NCBI GenBank assembly: GCA_019414205.1
Contig: DXML01000003.1
Location: 1-64,000 of the forward strand
Direction of reading: 5' to 3'
Source: Collinsella sp.
GTDB lineage: Bacteria; Actinomycetota; Coriobacteriia; Coriobacteriales; Coriobacteriaceae
Length of the DNA: 64,000 bases
Shown one piece after another: positions 44,468 to 52,861 of this stretch (position 1 is its first letter; every line of letters begins with the position of its first letter). The notes beneath the pieces are model-generated. The model was given only the letters and a program-made list of their open reading frames with translations, ran no database searches and had not been told where the DNA came from. The translations under genes were made by a program, and so were the position numbers.

Positions 44468-44715
44468 GGAAAGTGTGTCCCAGTTTGAGGCGGAATTCCG
44501 GGATGCGCTTTCCGCTTGGACCGCCGTTGGGAAAGCGCGACCCGTTCTGAGCGCGGATTCCGGGATGAACTTTCCGCTTGAGGCGTCTTCCGGAAAATGA
44601 ATCCCATTCCGAGCGTCGATTCCGGGATGCAGTTTCCGCTTGAAACGTCATCCGGAAACCGCATCCCAGTCTGAGCCGGAATTCTGGGATGGATTTTCCG
44701 CCTGGGGCGACGTTG
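44468..44715. repeat. Four tandem 62-bp repeats
   Basis: GGAAA-starting units begin at 44468, 44530, 44592 and 44654, an exact 62-bp period. Each contains a CCCA/G-TCTGAG-like part, then ATTCCGGGATG (ATTCTGGGATG in unit 4) and TTTCCGC. The interior has diverged, so length is better kept than sequence. It lies between the patatin gene promoter side and tmRNA. Confidence 0.85.
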
Positions 44716-44719
44716 ATGC

Positions 44720-44928
44720 GGGGCATGGCAGGCTGCAGTCCGATCGGCATCGCATCTGCATAGGGTTGAAGCTTTGCGCGGAGAATCCGCATATTTGCTT
44801 CGCAAATACGCACCGGCTTCGGCCGCCTGCCGGCGTCCTCGCCCGCTCGCTACAAACGCTTCGCGTTTGCTTAACGCTCGCGCCCTGCATAGAGTTCGAT
44901 TCTCCGCGGTATCTATAAGTAATAAAAA
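44720..44928. other. Cluster of small TTCG-loop hairpins
   Basis: Successive hairpins ATTTGC-TTC-GCAAAT (about 44793-44807), CCGGC-TTC-GGCCG and AAACGC-TTC-GCGTTT (about 44853-44867), ending at an inverted copy of the tmRNA T-arm. No gene seen. Confidence 0.5.
44892..44908 (+). repeat. Inverted 17-bp copy of the tmRNA T-arm
   Basis: GAGTTCGATTCTCCGCG is the exact reverse complement of 44975-44991 inside the tmRNA 3' end. It lies just beyond the tmRNA terminator. tmRNA 3' ends are common integration sites; this may be a relic att half-site. Confidence 0.6.
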
Positions 44929-44956
44929 AGCAGGTAGGTGCGTTTACCTACCTGCT
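44929..44956 (-). terminator. Terminator of tmRNA
   Basis: AGCAGGTAGGT/ACCTACCTGCT stem; TTTTTTATTAC follows on the minus strand. Confidence 0.85.
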
Positions 44957-44965
44957 TGTAACTAT

Positions 44966-45330
44966 TGGTGGAGGCGCGGAGAATCGAACTCCGGTCCACG
45001 AAAGCCCCCTGATTGGCATCTCCAAGCTCAGTCGCTGGTTTAGTCTCGGACGCTTTGCGCGCAGCGACACGCTCGCGGCGTCCTAACCGGTTCGGTCTTA
45101 GCCTGCGCCATACCGATTACGTGCGCAGGAGCATTCCCCTAAAATGACGTCGCGCCGGTGTCGGGGAAATCACCGGGTTGACGCGCCGCTATAAATTAAG
45201 CAGCGAGAGCCATAGGCTCAAAAGAAGAGTTGTTGTCAATTCAATTTGACGGTGCCCCTGTTTAACGAGGCGAGGAGACCTCGGCTTGCTTCCTCTCTCA
45301 GAGCTATCGTGTCGAAACCAGTCGCCCCCG
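44966..45330 (-). ncRNA. ssrA: tmRNA
   Basis: 365 nt including the encoded CCA. 5' end GGGGGCGACTGGTTTCGAC pairs with 3' CGCCTCC; T-arm GGAGTTCGATTCTCC. The tag frame ends DNNSSFEPMALAA followed by TAA, giving the likely tag (A)DNNSSFEPMALAA with resume codon GAC, since the same frame has a TGA 6 nt before it. Pseudoknot-like GC-rich segments follow. Rescues stalled ribosomes with SmpB. Confidence 0.93.
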
Positions 45331-45568
45331 AATGTCGGGAAAGTCTGGATGGTATCGGGCCTGCAAACACCCGATAACCGTCGACTTTTCAAGGAACATA
45401 CGGGGCGAGCCCCGCTTGTGGAGTGTTATCTTACCACGTTCTGAAAGCGGACAGCTGTTCTATGCACGAGCTGTGAAGACCCCAATGTGCGCCGCACTTC
45501 GCACTTTTGTTACCGATCGCGTCACGTATATTTTCGCCAAGCAAAATTGACCCGTCGAAAGGACCGTT

Positions 45569-46003
45569 ATGGATACCAAGCAGCAACTCGTCAATGCCCT
45601 CGCAGGCCTGGGCTCAACCATTACCGAAGCTATGGATGTCATCGAAGGCTTTGTCCCCTGCGGACATCCTGCCCTCACGGTATCGAACGCACTCGTCGCG
45701 CTGGACGCTGACGATGATGCAGCTCTCGCCCAGCAGCTTGAGACCGTCGAGGGCTTTATCGATCACGTGAGTGAGAACCGCGGCGTGGCCGCCTACCACG
45801 GCATCGATGTCGAGCTCGCGGGTCCCAAAGCCGATCTGCTCGCAGCAATCCGCGAGGTAGGCGCTCTTATGCAGACCGCAGGCGTCAAGAACACCCAGGT
45901 CAACGAGTGGGTCTACCGCAGCCTGGCAGCACTCGACAGCTCCGACGAAAAGGCAGCCGAGCAGCTCGCAGAAAGTCCCGCCATTAAGGCCGAGCTTTTG
46001 TAA
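45569..46003 (+). CDS. Unknown small helical protein
   Basis: 144 residues with an AAAGGA ribosome binding site. No family recognised. Acidic and helical: TKQQLVNALAGLGSTITEAM, a CGHPALTVSNALVALDADDD segment and KADLLAAIREVGALMQTAGV. No signal or membrane segment. Single gene between tmRNA and the PIN gene, followed by a terminator hairpin at 46013-46049. Confidence 0.6.
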   Translation: MDTKQQLVNALAGLGSTITEAMDVIEGFVPCGHPALTVSNALVALDADDDAALAQQLETVEGFIDHVSENRGVAAYHGIDVELAGPKADLLAAIREVGALMQTAGVKNTQVNEWVYRSLAALDSSDEKAAEQLAESPAIKAELL

Positions 46004-46012
46004 ATAGCAGAC

Positions 46013-46049
46013 GCGGGCCCCTTGGCGCATCGTCGTCCAAGAGGCCCGC
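46013..46049. terminator. Hairpin between convergent genes
   Basis: GCGGGCC-CTTGG/CCAAG-GGCCCGC stem between the unknown gene and the PIN gene, usable by both. T-runs are absent. Confidence 0.55.
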
Positions 46050-46061
46050 AAGCAGTTCGCG

Positions 46062-46556
46062 TCAACCGATAGCCGCGCTGCCGCGTTCGGCCAAAGCAAG
46101 AATCGGCATCATTTGACGAGGTGTCTTTGCTGCAAGATCGGCATGTTCGAGCAGTTTGCGATCGTTAGTTACCAAGTAATCAACCTGCGCGCGCTTGCAC
46201 GCGGCGAGCACCAAGTTGTCCTCGTAATCGCGATGGAGCGCTAAGTATTTGTCAGCCAGCCAAAGGTCCGACGCATCCGCACCCACGGCCGTGGCGTTTT
46301 CGGTCATGTTCCGAACAAACGCCAACGCCGCATCACCAATTGCACGGGCAGATGCCTCGTCGAGCGCTCCCCCGCTGGCAAGAACGCTACGCTTCAGTTC
46401 GTGCTGTACAACGTACAGCACGTCCTTAGCGGTATGCACCGGGAAGAACAGCAGCGCACGCGTCTCCGTCGCCCGCCCAATAAACGCACGCGCGGCAAGC
46501 GACTCGGCATGGTCGACGCAAAACGAATCAACCCATACGTTGGCATCCAAATGCAA
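46062..46556 (-). CDS. PIN-domain protein
   Basis: 164 residues if started at the TTG at 46554-46556 (reads LHLDANVWVDSF). Conserved acidic residues: D in LDANVWVDSF, E in VVQHELKRSVL, D in RDYEDNLVLAACKRAQVDYL and the terminal VTNDRKLL. PIN domains are Mg-dependent ribonucleases, typically VapC toxins, but no VapB antitoxin is next to it. A longer frame from a GTG at 46619 would cross the terminator of the ATPase gene, so the short form is preferred. It may instead be a non-toxin PIN RNase. Confidence 0.7.
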   Translation of the reverse strand: MHLDANVWVDSFCVDHAESLAARAFIGRATETRALLFFPVHTAKDVLYVVQHELKRSVLASGGALDEASARAIGDAALAFVRNMTENATAVGADASDLWLADKYLALHRDYEDNLVLAACKRAQVDYLVTNDRKLLEHADLAAKTPRQMMPILALAERGSAAIG

Positions 46557-46560
46557 AAGA

Positions 46561-46598
46561 CCTGCGCCCGGACGACACCGATGCCGTCTGGGCGCAGG
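46561..46598 (-). terminator. Terminator of the P-type ATPase operon
   Basis: CCTGCGCCCGGACG/CGTCTGGGCGCAGG, a 14-bp stem with one mismatch, 27 nt past the ATPase stop; TCTTTTGC follows on the minus strand. Confidence 0.65.
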
Positions 46599-46624
46599 CC
46601 AGATAACGTGGGCGAACACGTCTG

Positions 46625-48700
46625 CTAACGCAGGTAAGCCTTCGCGTTGCTCAGACTGTAGGCAATCGTCGAGCCGTTGTGCAGCAGCGACGACGTCTGC
46701 GGGGTAATCGCGCCGGTAATACCCAATGCCAACAGCGCCGAGTTGGTGAGCATCACCTTAGAGTAGGAGCTCGTCAGACGATCAATGAGGCCCTGGCTCA
46801 TGCGGCGCAAACGCACGATCGCGGCCAGATCCGTGTCGGTCAGGATGATATCGGCGACCTCCTTGGCGATGTCGCTTCCGCCACCCATTGCCAGCCCCAC
46901 GTCGGCCAAACCGAGCGCCGGCGAATCATTGACGCCGTCACCCACCATGGCAACATGGCGCCCCTCGCTCTTAATGCGCTCCACATAGGCGTACTTGTCC
47001 TCGGGCAGCAGCTCGGCCTTAAACTCATCGACACCCGCCTCGCGCGCAATGCGCTCGGCCGTGCGCTCCGAATCGCCCGTGAGCATAACGACATGCTTGA
47101 CGCCCAGCACATGCAGGTCGGCGATGGCCTCACGGACCCCGGGCTTGAGCGGATCCTCAATGCCGAGCACGCCCACAACGGTGCCGTCGACCGCCAGATA
47201 CAGCGGCGACAGGCCCTGCATCTGGGACTCAATGCGCTCCTTGATGTCGGACTCGAGCTGCGCACCCTCGTCCTCAAATACAAAGTGCGCCGAACCGATA
47301 ATGGCGCGACGCCCCTCGATGGACGAAGCGATGCCGTGCGCCACGATGTACTCGACCGCGGCATGGCGCTCGCGGTGCTCGAGCCCGCGCTCGAGGGCGG
47401 CGTTGACCACGGCACGCGCCACCGGATGCGGGAAATGCTCCTCCAAGCAAGCGGAAAGGCGCAGGACCTCGTCCTTGCTCCAGCCATCTGTCGTCAGCAC
47501 GCAAGCCAGGCGCGGCTGCGCCTCGGTAAGCGTGCCGGTCTTATCAAACACGATGGTGTCAGCCTTGGCAAACGACTCAAAGTACTTCGCGCCCTTGACC
47601 ATGACGCCCATCTTGGCAGCATCGCTCATGGCGGTCATGACGGCGACGGAGCCCGTGAGCTTGAGCGCGCACGAGTAGTCGACCATCAGCGCCGCCGAGG
47701 TCTTGATAAGGCTGCGGGTAGTAAGCGCAACCAGGCCCGCGAGCAGGAAGTTCCACGGGACGATCTTGTTGGCAAGGTCCTCCATATGCGACTGGCCCTC
47801 GGACTTGAGCGAGTCGGCCGTCTGCACGAGCGAGACGATTGAGCGCAGTTTGGTTTGCGCCGTATTGGCGCGCACGCGCACCAAGATGCCGCCGTCTTCC
47901 ACGACGGTACCGGCGAACACGTCGTCGCCCACGCTGCGCTCGACGGCCAGCGGCTCGCCGGTCAGGGTCGCCTGGTTGACCATAGCGCTCCCCTGCTCGA
48001 CAACACCGTCGATGCAAATGGACATGCCAGTGCGCACGGCGACCAGATCGCCGGGCTCAAGCTCGGTCGCAGCAACGCTTACTTCGGTGTCGCCGACGAC
48101 CTTTTGCGCCTTGTCGGGCACATCGAGCAGCGAGTTGATGAGCTCGTTTTCGCTCATGGCGCGCGTGTAGTCCTCGAGCAGCTCTCCCACGTTGAGCAGG
48201 AACATCGTCTGGCCCGCGGTGTCGACATCACGTTTGACAAACGAGATACCGATGGCCGAAGCGTCGAGCACGGGAACGGTCAGGCGCGGCTGCGCGAGCT
48301 CACGCAGGGCGGCGCGCAAAAAGGTCATGTAACCGGCCACGACAAACACCGCACGCAGGGGCGTGGGCAAAAACCAGCGACGTGCGTAATGGGCACCGAT
48401 AAGTGTGGCAAGATCCATGACGAGCTTGTGCTTGCGTGGCTCAAGCTGCATCACGTAGCCTGTCTTTGCGTCGGCAATGGCCTGAGCGTCGAGCGCACCG
48501 ACGGCGGCCAGCACGGCATCGCGGCGCGACTCGTCGTATTCGAGCGCCATCTGGCCAATACGGCCGTAGACGCGCACCTTGTGCACGCCGTCGATATCGC
48601 CGCTGAGCTTAAGAAGTGCATCGAGATCGCTCTCTGGCACAGGACCCGCCAATTGAAGACGGGTCCTGCCGGGGATCTCGCTGATAATCGAGAATCTCAT
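46625..48700 (-). CDS. P1B-type heavy-metal ATPase with atypical membrane motif
   Basis: 691 residues. N-terminal HMA-like domain without the metal CxxC (FSIISEIPGRTRLQLAGPVP). Actuator LTGEP near 250, phosphorylation site IVFDKTGTLT near 387, nucleotide-domain HP in EEHFPHPVARAVV, and hinge MVGDGVNDSPAL near 590. In the helix where CPC/SPC binds metal it has MVDYSCALKLTG (about 344), a SCA variant, so the metal is uncertain (Mn, Fe or haem-related have been suggested for similar pumps; recalled). It follows the small membrane-anchored DUF6110-like gene by 18 nt. Confidence 0.88.
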   Translation of the reverse strand: MRFSIISEIPGRTRLQLAGPVPESDLDALLKLSGDIDGVHKVRVYGRIGQMALEYDESRRDAVLAAVGALDAQAIADAKTGYVMQLEPRKHKLVMDLATLIGAHYARRWFLPTPLRAVFVVAGYMTFLRAALRELAQPRLTVPVLDASAIGISFVKRDVDTAGQTMFLLNVGELLEDYTRAMSENELINSLLDVPDKAQKVVGDTEVSVAATELEPGDLVAVRTGMSICIDGVVEQGSAMVNQATLTGEPLAVERSVGDDVFAGTVVEDGGILVRVRANTAQTKLRSIVSLVQTADSLKSEGQSHMEDLANKIVPWNFLLAGLVALTTRSLIKTSAALMVDYSCALKLTGSVAVMTAMSDAAKMGVMVKGAKYFESFAKADTIVFDKTGTLTEAQPRLACVLTTDGWSKDEVLRLSACLEEHFPHPVARAVVNAALERGLEHRERHAAVEYIVAHGIASSIEGRRAIIGSAHFVFEDEGAQLESDIKERIESQMQGLSPLYLAVDGTVVGVLGIEDPLKPGVREAIADLHVLGVKHVVMLTGDSERTAERIAREAGVDEFKAELLPEDKYAYVERIKSEGRHVAMVGDGVNDSPALGLADVGLAMGGGSDIAKEVADIILTDTDLAAIVRLRRMSQGLIDRLTSSYSKVMLTNSALLALGITGAITPQTSSLLHNGSTIAYSLSNAKAYLR

Positions 48701-48718
48701 AGTTTGTGCCTGGGAGCG

Positions 48719-48964
48719 TTACTCGGCTGCCTCGTCAGCAGCGGCCTCGCTCTGGGTGATGTAAGCAGCCTCGGCAACCATGTCGTCGACATTAGCCTTG
48801 GCCTGCTCGACCATGTCCTGGTAGCCGTTCTTGATGCGCATACCGCACGCAATACCCTGCACGCAGGCATTCTTGACCGGAGCGCTGGTAAGCAGCTTGA
48901 TGCCGGCCGTGCCAAGCAGAAAACCGCCACCGACAAGCAGGGTATTGAACGTCGACTTCTTCAT
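48719..48964 (-). CDS. DUF6110-like small membrane protein
   Basis: 81 residues from the ATG at 48962-48964 (GGGAG upstream). STFNTLLVGGGFLLGTAGIK is a single N-terminal membrane helix with G-T-A-G-I-K-L-L, then TSAPVKNACVQGIACGMRIK (two cysteines) and an acidic helix. This is the pattern of DUF6110 proteins encoded beside metal ATPases (recalled). A role as an assembly or metal-donor partner is inferred from the operon. Confidence 0.65.
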   Translation of the reverse strand: MKKSTFNTLLVGGGFLLGTAGIKLLTSAPVKNACVQGIACGMRIKNGYQDMVEQAKANVDDMVAEAAYITQSEAAADEAAE

Positions 48965-49133
48965 GTTGCTTCTCCCTTTTGCCGCATTGGACGCGGCATG
49001 GTGCTTCAGCACCCGAGTAAACAAGTTTGCTCGAGCACGCTTTTGAAATATCTCAATTTTATCTAACTATCTAGGTCAGCCATGGCTAACCTTTTGAAAA
49101 TTAACGATGCGGAGTAACCGATTGTCAATGTGA

Positions 49134-49152
49134 CAAAGGGACTGTCCCTTTG
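49134..49152. repeat. Intergenic hairpin repeat, copy 3
   Basis: CAAAGGGAC-T-GTCCCTTTG, perfect 9-bp arms, 7 bp past the ABC gene stop codon at 49160. Shares the AAAGGGAC core with copies at 15858, 23198 and 57865. Confidence 0.55.
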
Positions 49153-49159
49153 CCCCTTC

Positions 49160-50917
49160 TTACAACTGCCAGGTAGCTGCTTCCTTTTGCAGCGCCACCA
49201 TGCGGGCGAATTCTCCACCTGCCGCCTTGAGCTGCGCCGGAGTGCCCTGCTCGGCAACCACACCATCCTTGAGTACAACGATTTTGTCGGCATTTTCCAC
49301 CGTGCGCATACGGTGGGCAATAACGATAACCGTCTTACCTGCAAGCAGACGGGAGAGCGCCTGCTGAACCACGGTCTCGTTCTCCACATCCAAGCTCGCT
49401 GTCGCCTCGTCCAACAGCACGATAGGCGCGTCTTTGAGCAGCGCACGGGCGATAGAGATGCGCTGGCGCTCACCGCCGGACAGCTTGGAGCCGTTCTCGC
49501 CGATCATGGTGTCATAGCCCTGCGGCATGCGGCTCACAAACTCGTCGCAGTTGGCGGCACGCGCGGCAGCAAGCACTTCCTCATCGGTGGCATCGCGACG
49601 ACCAAGACGGATGTTTCCCATCACCGTGTCGTCAAAGAGCAGCACGTCTTGGAACACAATGGCGTAGTCGCGCAGCAGTACCTCGGGATCGACGCTTGCA
49701 ACATCCACACCGCCCACGGTAACCTTGCCCGCGGTGGCATCCCAAAAGCGCGCGGCAAGGCGGCTCACCGTGGACTTACCGGAGCCCGAAGGACCGACCA
49801 GTGCCGTGACCTCGCCTTCCTTGGCGGTAAAGCTCACATCGGTAAGAACTTTCTCGCCGGCGCGGCCGTCCTCGCCCGCACCATAGCCAAATGCCACATG
49901 ATCGAACACCACATCGTGGCCCACGGGCTCAAACTGCTCGCTGCCCCGCGCCACGGGCTCTTCCATGATGGAACGCATGCGCTTGGCCGACGACTCGGCG
50001 GCAAACAGCTCGGACATCAGCATCAGCGCCTGATCAAAGGGCGCATAGATGCGGCTCACCATAAGCAGGAAGGCAAACATCATCAAAAAGTCGACCTGGC
50101 CGGAGGCGACCATCGCAGCGCCCGTGACCAACGTGGTGGCAATCCCCAGGCGCAGGATGGCAAAGGCGGAGTTGACCAAAAGCCCATTGGCGAGCTCGCC
50201 CTTGGTGGTCTCGCGCTCCTCGGCATCGATCACGGCGTTGAGCCCCTCAAGATAATGAGCCTCCTGGTCGGTGGCGCGGATCTCGCGCACGCAGTCGAGC
50301 GTCTCCTGGATCGCCTCGGTAACCTTGACCTTCTCGGCACGCACATGGTCGAACACCGGGGTCATGGGGCCGCGTGTCAGATACAGCACGGCAAAGGCCA
50401 CGGGCACGCTCCAAAACGCCGCGATCGCCAGCTGCCAGCAAAAGAACAGCGACGCCACGAACACAATGGCGCTTGCGATGATGGCACCCCAAAGCTCTCC
50501 CAGCACGTGGCTGTAGGCGTGCTCCATGGCCTGGACGTCGCCCATGATGGTCTCGGTTAAATCGGCCAGATCACGACGGCCAAAAAACGACAGCGGCAGC
50601 TTGCGCAAGCGCTCGGCAATCTCCATACGCTGCTTGCCGCACTCCTCGTAAAAGATGCAGTAGGTGTAGTAATACTGCTGCCAGTTAGAGGCAAAGAGCA
50701 ACACGAAAAAGACCAGGAGGCCGCCCACAATCGGTAGGGCATCCGGCAGGTCGGCACCGGTGGCGAGATGTTCGACAAAACCGGCCATGACCAGGAACAA
50801 TAAGCCCATGCCGGCCATGGTAATGAGATTGGTGAGCGCGGTCCAGAAAATGCCGCGTTTTACGCCGGCGACGCCTTTATCGGATAGGAAATACTTCTTT
50901 TGGAATGAGGCGAACAT
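49160..50917 (-). CDS. ABC transporter, fused membrane/ATPase subunit B
   Basis: 585 residues: six-helix exporter domain (GIFWTALTNLITMAGMGLLF first), then ATPase with Walker A LVGPSGSGKSTVSRLAARFW near 380, signature LSGGERQRISIARALL and Walker B IVLLDEATASLD. The subunit pairs with the one at 50918, its start codon directly following that stop. The family includes siderophore-linked IrtB/YbtQ-like and lipid exporters; the divergent AraC regulator is also found with such metal-uptake pairs. Confidence 0.85.
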   Translation of the reverse strand: MFASFQKKYFLSDKGVAGVKRGIFWTALTNLITMAGMGLLFLVMAGFVEHLATGADLPDALPIVGGLLVFFVLLFASNWQQYYYTYCIFYEECGKQRMEIAERLRKLPLSFFGRRDLADLTETIMGDVQAMEHAYSHVLGELWGAIIASAIVFVASLFFCWQLAIAAFWSVPVAFAVLYLTRGPMTPVFDHVRAEKVKVTEAIQETLDCVREIRATDQEAHYLEGLNAVIDAEERETTKGELANGLLVNSAFAILRLGIATTLVTGAAMVASGQVDFLMMFAFLLMVSRIYAPFDQALMLMSELFAAESSAKRMRSIMEEPVARGSEQFEPVGHDVVFDHVAFGYGAGEDGRAGEKVLTDVSFTAKEGEVTALVGPSGSGKSTVSRLAARFWDATAGKVTVGGVDVASVDPEVLLRDYAIVFQDVLLFDDTVMGNIRLGRRDATDEEVLAAARAANCDEFVSRMPQGYDTMIGENGSKLSGGERQRISIARALLKDAPIVLLDEATASLDVENETVVQQALSRLLAGKTVIVIAHRMRTVENADKIVVLKDGVVAEQGTPAQLKAAGGEFARMVALQKEAATWQL

Positions 50918-52741
50918 TTAGGCCTCGCCTCCCTTCGTGACGGCGGCATCCGCGGCAGCAGTGATCTTCCAGCTCGCGGCCTGTTCGTATTCGGCCCACA
51001 TCTTGGCGTATAGACCGTTTTGGGACAGCAGCTCGGCATGGGTGCCAGTCTCCTGCACGCTACCTTGGTTGAGCACCACGATCTTGTCGGCCCCCACCAC
51101 GGTCGAAAGCCGGTGCGCGATCATAATGACTGTGCGACCCGCCGCCAGTTTGCTAAAGGCACGCTGGATGAGCGCCTCGTTCTCGGGGTCGGCAAACGCT
51201 GTGGCCTCATCGAGCACCACGATAGGTGCGTCTTTAAGGATCGCGCGGGCGAGTGCCACGCGCTGTACCTCGCCGCCCGAAAGATATGCCCCTCCAGCAC
51301 CGAGCATGGTGTTAATACCCTGCGGGAGCTTGGCCACAATGTCGTCGCACTGAGCTGCGGAGAGGGCCGCACGCACTTCGTCGTCAGTGGCCGTAGGCTT
51401 GGAAGCGCGCACGTTATCGGCAAGTGTTTGCCGGAACAGTTGGTTGGTCTGAAACACAAAGGCGACCTGGTCCATGAGCTCGTGCGGATCCATGTCGCGA
51501 ACGTCTACGCCGCCCACAAGCACGCGACCCGAGGAAACATCCCAAAAACGCGGGATCAGGCTTGCGCAGGTTGACTTACCTCCGCCCGAGGGACCCACCA
51601 GCGCGAGGATGCTACCTGCGGAAACGCTAAAGCTCACATGGTTGACGGCAGGCGCTTCGGCGCCCTCGTAGGTAAAGCTCACGTCCTCAAAGCGCACATC
51701 GCTGCCAGCGGGGTGCTTGGGCTGGACAGGCACGGAGAGCTGCTTGGAATCCATGATGCTTCGGATGCGAGCCAGCGAATCGGCACTCATCTGAGAGGCC
51801 TCGCCCACAAACATGAGCTTGGTCATGGCCGTCGGCACCACGGCCGAAAAGATCGCGTAAAACGTGAAGTTGACCATAAAGTGCGCGAAGTCCGTCTCGC
51901 CCGGCGCCAACAGCAACGCCACGGGCAAAAGAAATGCCACGAGGCCGTTGAGCGCGGTAAGGTTGAGCACCTGCGGGCCTCGGCAGAACGTGCCCGCATA
52001 GCTTTGCGCCATGTCGGCGTATTCAGCGATCGCATCGTGAAACGCCTTAAAGGAGTAGACCGTCTGCTGGAAGACCTTGACCACGGGGATGCCGCGTACG
52101 TATTCGGTGCCGGTCTTGTTCATCTTGACCAGCGCGCCCATGTAAGCCTTCATAAACTCGGCGCCCTTGCCGCTCATCATGGTGGCCATGGCGCAAAACG
52201 AAACGACGACCGAGATTAAGCATGCCGCGCCCAAACGCCAATCGAGGGCGAAAAGCAGCACGAGCAGGCCCACGACCATGGCGGTGGCGCCGGCGATATC
52301 GGGCAGCATGTGCGCGAGCAGGGTCTCGGTGGAGGCGGCGCATCCGTCTACGATACGGCGCAGCTCACCGGTGGCGTGCGTGTCAAAGTAGCCGAGCGGC
52401 AGCTTAAGCAGATGCTCGCTCGTGGTCTTGCGGATATTGGATGCGCAGCGAAACGCGGACAGGTGCGTGCACATGAGTCCCACGAAATAGACCACGATGC
52501 TTGCCAGGGCAAAACCGACAGCCCACCAACCATACATCGCGATGTCGGCGGCCTCGCTCCAGTTAGGCGCCACAGCGATCAGGTCTCGCGCAACAAGCCA
52601 GATGCACACGTACGGGCCAAAGCTCAACAGCTGCGAGAACGCCGAGAGGGCCATGCCCAAATACGTTAGGAATTTACGGTCACCGGCATATGCAAGCAGC
52701 TCGCCGATGCCGCCGCCTTCCTTTTTTGATCCCTTTGTCAT
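50918..52741 (-). CDS. ABC transporter, fused membrane/ATPase subunit A
   Basis: 607 residues from the ATG at 52739-52741 with AAAGGA 7 nt upstream; the longer frame would overlap the divergent regulator. Membrane domain (LSFGPYVCIWLVARDLIAVA, VGLLVLLFALDWRLGAACLI), Walker A LVGPSGGGKSTCASLIPRFW near 387, a signature of LSGGEVQRVALARAIL, and Walker B IVVLDEATAFADPE. Both Walker glutamates are present in this and the partner subunit, so both sites can hydrolyse ATP. Heterodimeric exporter-fold transporter; substrate not determinable. Confidence 0.85.
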   Translation of the reverse strand: MTKGSKKEGGGIGELLAYAGDRKFLTYLGMALSAFSQLLSFGPYVCIWLVARDLIAVAPNWSEAADIAMYGWWAVGFALASIVVYFVGLMCTHLSAFRCASNIRKTTSEHLLKLPLGYFDTHATGELRRIVDGCAASTETLLAHMLPDIAGATAMVVGLLVLLFALDWRLGAACLISVVVSFCAMATMMSGKGAEFMKAYMGALVKMNKTGTEYVRGIPVVKVFQQTVYSFKAFHDAIAEYADMAQSYAGTFCRGPQVLNLTALNGLVAFLLPVALLLAPGETDFAHFMVNFTFYAIFSAVVPTAMTKLMFVGEASQMSADSLARIRSIMDSKQLSVPVQPKHPAGSDVRFEDVSFTYEGAEAPAVNHVSFSVSAGSILALVGPSGGGKSTCASLIPRFWDVSSGRVLVGGVDVRDMDPHELMDQVAFVFQTNQLFRQTLADNVRASKPTATDDEVRAALSAAQCDDIVAKLPQGINTMLGAGGAYLSGGEVQRVALARAILKDAPIVVLDEATAFADPENEALIQRAFSKLAAGRTVIMIAHRLSTVVGADKIVVLNQGSVQETGTHAELLSQNGLYAKMWAEYEQAASWKITAAADAAVTKGGEA

Positions 52742-52861
52742 GAGATTCCTTTCTAACGGCTTGAGAGTTAACCGTAAGAAACTTATCATGGGCGTGTTAG
52801 CCAAGGCACACAATTGGGCCAGGCGTGGACGTTTTCGCAAATGAAGGGGACGCTTTTGAAA

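Noticed and set aside
44468..44715. Repeat protein encoded by the 62-bp units
   Set aside because: 62 is not a multiple of three, so the frame changes with each unit; no start or ribosome binding site.
46557..46619. Longer N-terminus for the PIN protein from a GTG at 46619
   Set aside because: Would translate through the strong terminator hairpin of the ATPase operon and place 21 extra residues before the PIN-typical LDANVWVD start.
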